From positions 8,712-72,711 of the forward strand of contig CAZARI010000013.1 of assembly GCA_964487545.1 (NCBI GenBank): a stretch of 64,000 nucleotides of DNA, written 5' to 3'. A model generated the notes under the pieces. The model was not told where the DNA came from. It saw nothing but the letters and a program-made list of their open reading frames with translations, and did no database searches. Position 1 is the first letter of the stretch, and the number at the start of each line of letters is the position of its first letter. Source of the stretch: SKUL01 sp964487545. Lineage in GTDB: Bacteria > Bacteroidota > Bacteroidia > Flavobacteriales_D > SKUL01. Both the position numbers and the translations under genes were made by a program. Shown here piece after piece: positions 59,205 through 64,000 of the stretch.

Positions 59205-60049
59205 TGGTACCTAGAACATTGGTCGCCGATTGCGGTGGAACGAGTTGCGAGTGGCGGATCATCACCGAAAAAGACGTGATTGATCTGCCAGTTTCTCCTG
59301 GGTTTAATCCAACATCACAACCGATTAAAGACCTCAAAGAATCTATTCTGTCCAACGAGCGATTGGCATCGGAGCGGCATTTGATCAGCGCAGTGTTTTA
59401 CTATGGTGCAGGTTGCGCTTCAAAGACATCAAAATTAAAAGTAGAGGGCGTGTTGGCCTCGGTTTTTAAAAACGCTGAAATAGCAGTCGACACCGACTTG
59501 TGGGGAGCTGTCCGCGCAGTGTATCGTGGAAAACCGCTGATTTGCGGAATTCTCGGAACGGGTTCCAATGCATGTCTATTTAATGGCGAGCAATTAGTTT
59601 CGGGAGTGCCTTCGCTGGGCTTTATTCTCGGCGACGAAGGAAGTGGCAATCACATCGGCCGATTGTTACTGAAATCCTATTATTACGGTGACATGCCGCC
59701 AGAACTGCGCGGTGAATTTGAATCTGATTTTAATCTCGAAATCGACCATGTGTTGGAAAACATCCACCGAAAACCTGGAGCTGCTGCATTTCTGGCACAG
59801 CACACCCGTTTTGCTTCCAACCATATTGCACACCCGTTTATCAATCAGCTTGTAGCGAAATCGATAGCGGAATTTTTGCAGCGCTTTGTTCAACCGCTGC
59901 TCGAAACTAACGAATATGAACTCGGCTTGGTTGGTTCGGTAGCGTATTATTTTCGCGATATCATCGAAGCAGAATCGGATAGGAAAAACATTCGGCTCGG
60001 ACAGGTATTACAGCGTCCCATCGATGGGCTGGTGGATTGTCACCGCTAG
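59204..60049 (+). CDS. BadF/BadG/BcrA-type sugar kinase-like ATPase (probable N-acetylglucosamine kinase)
   Basis: A 281-residue ASKHA-fold protein. It starts with the phosphate-1 motif LVADCGGTSCEWRII and has the phosphate-2/adenosine segments GILGTGSNACLFNG and LGDEGSGNHIGRLLLKSYYYGDMP. These match the BadF/BadG family to which eukaryotic-type N-acetylglucosamine kinases belong. It starts 1 base before the end of pfkA, so the pair is translationally coupled. In Bacteroidota such kinases often accompany peptidoglycan or amino-sugar recycling genes. murQ, 8 kb away, makes the sugar phosphate from MurNAc-6-P, so recycling is a plausible shared role (inference). Confidence 0.85.
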   Translation: MVPRTLVADCGGTSCEWRIITEKDVIDLPVSPGFNPTSQPIKDLKESILSNERLASERHLISAVFYYGAGCASKTSKLKVEGVLASVFKNAEIAVDTDLWGAVRAVYRGKPLICGILGTGSNACLFNGEQLVSGVPSLGFILGDEGSGNHIGRLLLKSYYYGDMPPELRGEFESDFNLEIDHVLENIHRKPGAAAFLAQHTRFASNHIAHPFINQLVAKSIAEFLQRFVQPLLETNEYELGLVGSVAYYFRDIIEAESDRKNIRLGQVLQRPIDGLVDCHR

Positions 60050-60429
60050 GGCAAAACGGCAATTGCCGAAATTTCGACATTCACATTTTTAGGCAATACC
60101 GAAACTTGTACCGTTTCGCGGGCGGGCGGAATTTTGGTAGAAAAGTACTCACCATAAATTTCGTTAACCCGTGCAAAATTGTTCATGTCTGAAAGGAAAA
60201 TGCTGCATTTCACCACGTGGGTAAAGTCAGCTCCGGCCGCTTTAAGGATTTCCCCCATGTTTTTCATCACGAGCCTGGTTTCGTGCTCCAGATTATTGGT
60301 TTCAAGTTCTCCCGATTCGGGATTCATCGCAATTTGACCACTGATAAAAAGCATATTGCCGACCTGCACCGCTTGGCTATATGGGCCAATTGGTGCAGGG
60401 GCATGAGGTGTTTCTATGGCTTTTTTCAT
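60046..60429 (-). CDS. ridA: RidA family enamine/imine deaminase
   Basis: A 127-residue protein with the RidA pattern: APAPIGPYSQAVQVGNMLFISGQIAMNPESGEL, VMKNMGEILKAAGADFTHVVKC and PPARETVQVSVLPKNVNVEISAIAV. The arginine in PARETVQV is the conserved residue that binds the carboxylate of 2-aminoacrylate. The protein hydrolyses reactive enamines and imines formed by PLP enzymes. It overlaps the convergent kinase-like gene by 4 bases, and its ATG overlaps the upstream RaiA-like gene by 4 bases (ATGA). Confidence 0.95.
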   Translation of the reverse strand: MKKAIETPHAPAPIGPYSQAVQVGNMLFISGQIAMNPESGELETNNLEHETRLVMKNMGEILKAAGADFTHVVKCSIFLSDMNNFARVNEIYGEYFSTKIPPARETVQVSVLPKNVNVEISAIAVLP

Positions 60430-60752
60430 GGCCGGTGCTCGCGTTTTTTTCCGAGTGCACTATCTATGGCGCGCGTCGATTTTTCGCACGCACCTATAAT
60501 TGCCTTGTGAATGTTTTCGGCATGATTGGTAACAGCAAGCGGTTGCATTCCACGCAGTCGGACTTCGATCATGCAACGTTTATCACCAAAACTGTCGCTG
60601 CCTTTAGGACCGTTTTCGTCGCTCAAGTGAACCTCCACACGGGTGATGTCATCAACAAAGCGGCTGTACTCTTTTTCCACTGTAGATTTAATGTATTCGT
60701 GCAGATCGCTGCTCGTGTCCATGCTGCTGTCAGAACTAATGTCAATTATCAT
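60426..60752 (-). CDS. ribosome hibernation factor-like (HPF/RaiA) protein
   Basis: A 108-residue protein of the HPF/RaiA class, with ISSDSSMDTSSDLHEYIKSTVEKEYSRFVDDITRVEVHLSDENGPKG, then CMIEVRLRGMQPLAVTNHAENIHKAIIGACEKSTRAIDSALGKK. Strand-helix-strand-strand-strand-helix order and the C-terminal A-I-x2-A-x3-T-x2-A-I-D pattern fit. It lacks the extra C-terminal domain of long HPF. It could dimerise or silence ribosomes in stationary phase, or act as a cold-shock factor. The 4-base overlap with ridA suggests a shared transcript for stress conditions. Confidence 0.82.
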   Translation of the reverse strand: MIIDISSDSSMDTSSDLHEYIKSTVEKEYSRFVDDITRVEVHLSDENGPKGSDSFGDKRCMIEVRLRGMQPLAVTNHAENIHKAIIGACEKSTRAIDSALGKKREHRP

Positions 60753-60906
60753 TTTATCAGCTTATTAAATAGATATTATTTAAGTGTGTTCAAATCGGGG
60801 TTTAAAAGTACATCTTTAAATTGTTTTAATTAATCTTTAAACGTGATGTAGGGGGCTTCTTAGCTATGATTCCTGTTATCTTAGCTTTTTTAAAATCGCA
60901 AAGTAA

Positions 60907-62310
60907 ATGAATGTCAGGGTGAGATTTCTTGGAGGCGCAGGAACCGTAACGGGATCTAAATTTTTGCTTTATATCGGAGAGCGACGCATTTTGGTGGATT
61001 GTGGTTTGTTTCAGGGGTTAAAACCACTGCGGCTGCTCAATTGGGAAGAATTTCCGGTGCCTCCCGAGTCGATTGATGCGGTGGTGCTGACCCATGCCCA
61101 TCTCGATCATTCTGGGTATTTACCCCGCTTGTTTAAACAGGGTTTCGACGGGCCGGTTTATTGCACGCGCAGTACTGTTGATTTGCTGACGCTGCTGTTG
61201 CGCGATTCGGCCAAATTGCAGGAAGAAGAAGCTGATTTTGCCCGATCTAAGGGGTATTCCAAACACAGCAATCCGCAGCCACTATATAATACCGAAGATG
61301 CCGAACAGGTTTTTCCCCGACTCGAACCCATGAGTTATGGCGATGAAATTATGATCGACGAACGGATTTCTTTAAAATTCCAAAACGCGGGACATATTCT
61401 CGGGGCCGCAATAGTAGAATTGACTGTTTTCGGTTTTCGACAGAAGAAAAAGCTGGTTTTTTCCGGTGATTTGGGGCGCTCACAAGATCCGATTTTATAT
61501 CCTCCACAGCAGATAAAAGAGGCCGATATCTTGTTTGTGGAATCAACCTATGGCGATCGAGAATCGGTTGGGGTAGATATTCAATCGGAACTCAATGATG
61601 CCGTAGCAACCGGATTGAATCGCGGTGGATGTGTCATGATTCCGGCATTTGCAGTGGGAAGAACCCAATCGATTTTATATTACCTGAACGAAGGTATGCG
61701 CAGCGGCGATATTCCCCGGGTGCCGGTTTATATGGATAGTCCAATGGCCATTACAGCCACCAGAATGTATGTTGAGAACAGTTCCGATCACAAAATTTCG
61801 GCCGAAGAAATTCTCGGTGATGGTGGATTTCTTACGCTGCACAATCAGTTGAGACTGGTGCGATCCCATCAAGAATCCAAAGCACTGAACGAGTTGAAAG
61901 GCAGGGCCATTATTTTATCTGCCAGTGGCATGATGAATGGCGGTAGAATTCTGCACCACATGTATCACCGCTTGCCCCGTCGCGAGGATAGCTTGCTCAT
62001 TGTCGGGTATCAACCCGAAGGTACGCGGGGCAGAAGTATTCTGGAAGGTGCTGACTCGGTGCGCATTTTCGGCCAGAATGTGGAAGTTAATTGTAGAGTA
62101 AAACAGATCGAAGGGCTGTCGGCGCACGCCGATCGACAGGAGCTACTGGCCTGGCTAAATGGATTTGAATCTTCGCCCAAGCGCACCTTTGTGGTTCACG
62201 GCGAACCCGAAGCCTCCGAGGCGCTGCGCAGTACTATCGAGCACCAACTTAAATGGAACGCCTTCTGCCCGCAATACCTGGAGACGTTTGAGCTATTCGA
62301 GAATATATAA
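60907..62310 (+). CDS. metallo-beta-lactamase/beta-CASP RNA nuclease-like protein
   Basis: A 467-residue protein of the beta-CASP family. The MBL core has VLTHAHLDHSGYLPRLF (zinc motif), GAGTVTGSKFLLYIGERRILVDCG at the start, AGHILGAAIVEL, VFSGDLGR and VESTYGDRE. The beta-CASP part has PAFAVGRTQSILYYLNEG, DSPMAITATRMY, ILSASGMMNGGRILHHM and EGLSAHADRQELLAWLNGF (motif C histidine region) and FVVHGEPEASEALR. Members cut RNA, in the RNase J/CPSF-73 manner. The gene has a near-match -7 element (TAGCTTTT, 60882-60889). Confidence 0.92.
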   Translation: MNVRVRFLGGAGTVTGSKFLLYIGERRILVDCGLFQGLKPLRLLNWEEFPVPPESIDAVVLTHAHLDHSGYLPRLFKQGFDGPVYCTRSTVDLLTLLLRDSAKLQEEEADFARSKGYSKHSNPQPLYNTEDAEQVFPRLEPMSYGDEIMIDERISLKFQNAGHILGAAIVELTVFGFRQKKKLVFSGDLGRSQDPILYPPQQIKEADILFVESTYGDRESVGVDIQSELNDAVATGLNRGGCVMIPAFAVGRTQSILYYLNEGMRSGDIPRVPVYMDSPMAITATRMYVENSSDHKISAEEILGDGGFLTLHNQLRLVRSHQESKALNELKGRAIILSASGMMNGGRILHHMYHRLPRREDSLLIVGYQPEGTRGRSILEGADSVRIFGQNVEVNCRVKQIEGLSAHADRQELLAWLNGFESSPKRTFVVHGEPEASEALRSTIEHQLKWNAFCPQYLETFELFENI

Positions 62311-62313
62311 CCC

Positions 62314-63753
62314 TCAGCGCGGAGCAGTGATGGGGATCACCGAGTAAGATAGATCGCTGTATATCGAATAATTCATTTCGGGAATAGGTTGGCGGTGGTG
62401 GTTCCAGATTAAATACTGGGCACCGCGGCTGGAAAGGCTATCAATGAGTTGTTGATTGATTTCATCCGGCTCCAGTGACCATCCACGACGGTTTGCAAAA
62501 TAGATTTCCTGTGGCGATTGTCCCCCGTTGATGATGATTAAAGCATTTTTAGGAACGTGCTCATTCATTATGGTTTCCAGCGAAAGTTTGTGCTTCTCGC
62601 TATCTGATATTAAAAAATCGTGGTATTGATTGGCAACACCTTCAACCATGATCAGTGCCAGTGCATAATACCTGAATCGGACCGGGGTGAGCCAGATGCC
62701 ATAAGCCACAAGAAACGCCATCAGCGGAACAAAGGGAATGATATAATAATTGTGTTTTGGAAAAACATCACCGGTTTTAATGGTAAAAGCAACAAAAGTC
62801 AGCGTGATTAAAACCAGACCCACCTTAACCCAAAACCGTTTGCTGCGGAATATTCCCCAAATTCCCGCAATCAAAAAAGGAAGGGCGGTAAAAGCGTGTA
62901 GCGCACTAAAATAAAATCGCTCCAGATATTGTCCCACAAAAGGAATAATCTCGCGCCATCCTTCGCCGATACTCTTTGGAAAGTAGAGCGGGAAGTGATA
63001 AGTTGCCACCAAGTGCGGAACCCAGTAGAAATACCACCAACTCACTAGCAATACGCCCACCGAAAAAACCGTCATGATCAGCATCTTGCGAGTATTGGAG
63101 GTTTGCCCAACAAATGGAACCACCGCCAGCACAGCCAAAAGACTTAGCGCGGGAATTTTGCACAAAATGCCGATGGTGGTGAAAGCCCCAAACAGAATGA
63201 GTTGAATAACTTTACCATTGCTAAGATATCGGAAGCCGAAGTACAAACCCACCATTACCAATGCAACGCTAAAGGTGTCGGGCATCGATTTTCGCGAAAA
63301 GCTAAACCAAATCGAGCTGAGCATCAGTAATGCGCTGTACAAGGCAATTTGCCGGTTGAAAAGTTCGCGGATAAGTCGGTAAAAGAAGTAAATACCCGCC
63401 GAGGAAACCAACAAGTTTATGAGCCGACCGTGCCAGTGGTTGTGCCCAAAAAATTCGTTGCACGCGTAGATCAGGTAATTGAAAAACGGAAATTCAGTGC
63501 CGATAATTCCGGTTAAATTTCCTGCCATATCAATTCGCGGATAGAAAATATTGGGATCAATCTGTGAAAAATTTCGCGCCACCATATTGGTAAGCGATTG
63601 CCGCCAGTTGTGACCTGTTTCCAGCGGAGCATCTGTTATACCGAATAGGCGAATCAGGAAAAACAGAACAATCCAGAACCGAATATCTGCGACAACAACT
63701 TTGAGCGGCTGCCACCGGTTTTCCTGCTGATTGATTTGGGAAATCCATTTCAC
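62314..63753 (-). CDS. GT39-type polytopic membrane glycosyltransferase
   Basis: A 479-residue protein with roughly 11 membrane helices. The first luminal loop contains ETGHNWRQSLTNMVARNFSQIDPNIFYPRIDMAG, matching the acidic motif of dolichyl-phosphate-mannose-dependent (GT39/PMT/ArnT) transferases, and later helices include IRELFNRQIALYSALLMLSS. GTG 63753 is the likely start. Such enzymes transfer sugars from a polyprenyl-phosphate donor to lipids or proteins; the acceptor is unknown. It is convergent with the beta-CASP gene, 3 bases apart, and is followed upstream by a repeat-rich edge region. Confidence 0.85.
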   Translation of the reverse strand: MKWISQINQQENRWQPLKVVVADIRFWIVLFFLIRLFGITDAPLETGHNWRQSLTNMVARNFSQIDPNIFYPRIDMAGNLTGIIGTEFPFFNYLIYACNEFFGHNHWHGRLINLLVSSAGIYFFYRLIRELFNRQIALYSALLMLSSIWFSFSRKSMPDTFSVALVMVGLYFGFRYLSNGKVIQLILFGAFTTIGILCKIPALSLLAVLAVVPFVGQTSNTRKMLIMTVFSVGVLLVSWWYFYWVPHLVATYHFPLYFPKSIGEGWREIIPFVGQYLERFYFSALHAFTALPFLIAGIWGIFRSKRFWVKVGLVLITLTFVAFTIKTGDVFPKHNYYIIPFVPLMAFLVAYGIWLTPVRFRYYALALIMVEGVANQYHDFLISDSEKHKLSLETIMNEHVPKNALIIINGGQSPQEIYFANRRGWSLEPDEINQQLIDSLSSRGAQYLIWNHHRQPIPEMNYSIYSDLSYSVIPITAPR

Positions 63754-63850
63754 GGGTGAAAAGTAATGAAATTCCAGTGTGGGCTTCCCAAGGGTTGAAA
63801 GTTTGATGACCCGGAGTGGCGACGGCTTTTGGTGTCTCGTGATGATTAGC

Positions 63851-63905
63851 GACAGGATTACCCCGATTGCTTCGGGTTGATCCTGTGCTTCTCCGTGCAG
63901 TGGAT
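63851..63905. repeat. 55-bp direct repeat, copy 1
   Basis: Perfectly identical to 63946-64000, offset by 95 bases. It contains an imperfect inverted repeat, ACAGGATTACCCCGA / TCGGGTTGATCCTGT, that can form a hairpin with a 5-base loop. Confidence 0.9.
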
Positions 63906-63945
63906 CAACCCTGCTCTCATGGCCAGTGGTGCTTGTGGTTTAATT

Positions 63946-64000
63946 GACAGGATTACCCCGATTGCTTCGGGTTGATCCTGTGCTTCTCCGTGCAGTGGAT
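63946..64000. repeat. 55-bp direct repeat, copy 2 (cut by window end)
   Basis: Identical to 63851-63905. It reaches the last base of the window, so the repeat may extend and the copy number is unknown. Confidence 0.9.

Noticed and set aside
60381..60833. 150-codon forward-strand frame crossing ridA and the RaiA-like gene
   Set aside because: Antisense to two recognisable, 4-base-overlapping genes; no motif.
1..64000. CRISPR array, tRNA, rRNA or transposase
   Set aside because: No regularly spaced repeat unit with spacers, no cloverleaf with CCA-type end and no transposase frame was found; the only repeated unit is the 55-bp pair at the right edge, with 95-bp period and a single spacer.

Overview
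The window looks like an ordinary chromosomal segment of a Bacteroidota bacterium, most likely Flavobacteriales-like (lineage below phylum is inference). The evidence is: type IX secretion (T9SS) cargo proteins with type A and type B C-terminal signals and a PorP/SprF protein; 19 exact copies of the Bacteroidetes -7 promoter element TAnnTTTG placed just upstream of genes; a fused E1 alpha/beta ketoacid dehydrogenase; DUF6089-type and TonB-dependent outer-membrane proteins; and few Shine-Dalgarno sequences. No rRNA, tRNA, CRISPR array, insertion sequence or prophage was seen.

Layout. 1-4381: the end of a cbb3 oxidase operon (ccoO tail, ccoQ, ccoP, ccoG, ccoH and a SafE/UreH-like membrane protein). 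4375-7718, reverse strand: two universal stress proteins, a CRP/FNR regulator, a receiver-like protein without its phospho-acceptor and a small unknown protein. An FNR-type box lies in front of the stress-protein pair, so this block reads as an oxygen/redox module. 7881-11523: holin-family membrane protein, YkuK-like protein, MutS2 without an Smr domain, small acidic protein. 11594-23484: a surface-protein region with two type A T9SS cargos, an HYR-like secreted protein, a large PKD-repeat type B cargo followed by its PorP/SprF partner, and small genes. 23553-31334: DPP III-like lipoprotein, a response regulator/helical-repeat operon divergent from a previously uncalled 57-residue exported peptide gene, a DUF2064 transferase, a DUF6089 barrel and a nitronate monooxygenase-type flavoprotein. 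31390-43902: type B cargo, guaB, a run of three periplasmic folding factors, moxR, gap, ftsH and a SlyD-type isomerase. 44071-49476: lipoprotein superoxide dismutase, mgsA, CocE-type hydrolase, pepT, yebC. 49498-58049, reverse strand: unknown protein, murQ, a T9SS-exported esterase-fold protein without its serine, a TonB receptor, an S4 protein and the fused E1. 58221-63753: pfkA with a sugar-kinase-like gene, RidA and RaiA-like genes, a beta-CASP nuclease and a GT39-type membrane glycosyltransferase. The window ends in a perfect 55-bp direct repeat that runs off the edge.

How it fits together. Most of the window is housekeeping (glycolysis, purine synthesis, proteolysis, peptidoglycan recycling) interleaved with cell-surface functions. 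I found no clear new defence or mobile system. The most distinctive items are the FNR-box/USP/pseudo-receiver group beside the cbb3 operon, a 20-bp identical promoter block shared by two surface-protein genes 40 kb apart, three genes with the -7 element only 4-5 nt before the start codon (possible leaderless mRNAs), the esterase-like cargo lacking its nucleophile, and the hairpin-forming repeat at the right edge.
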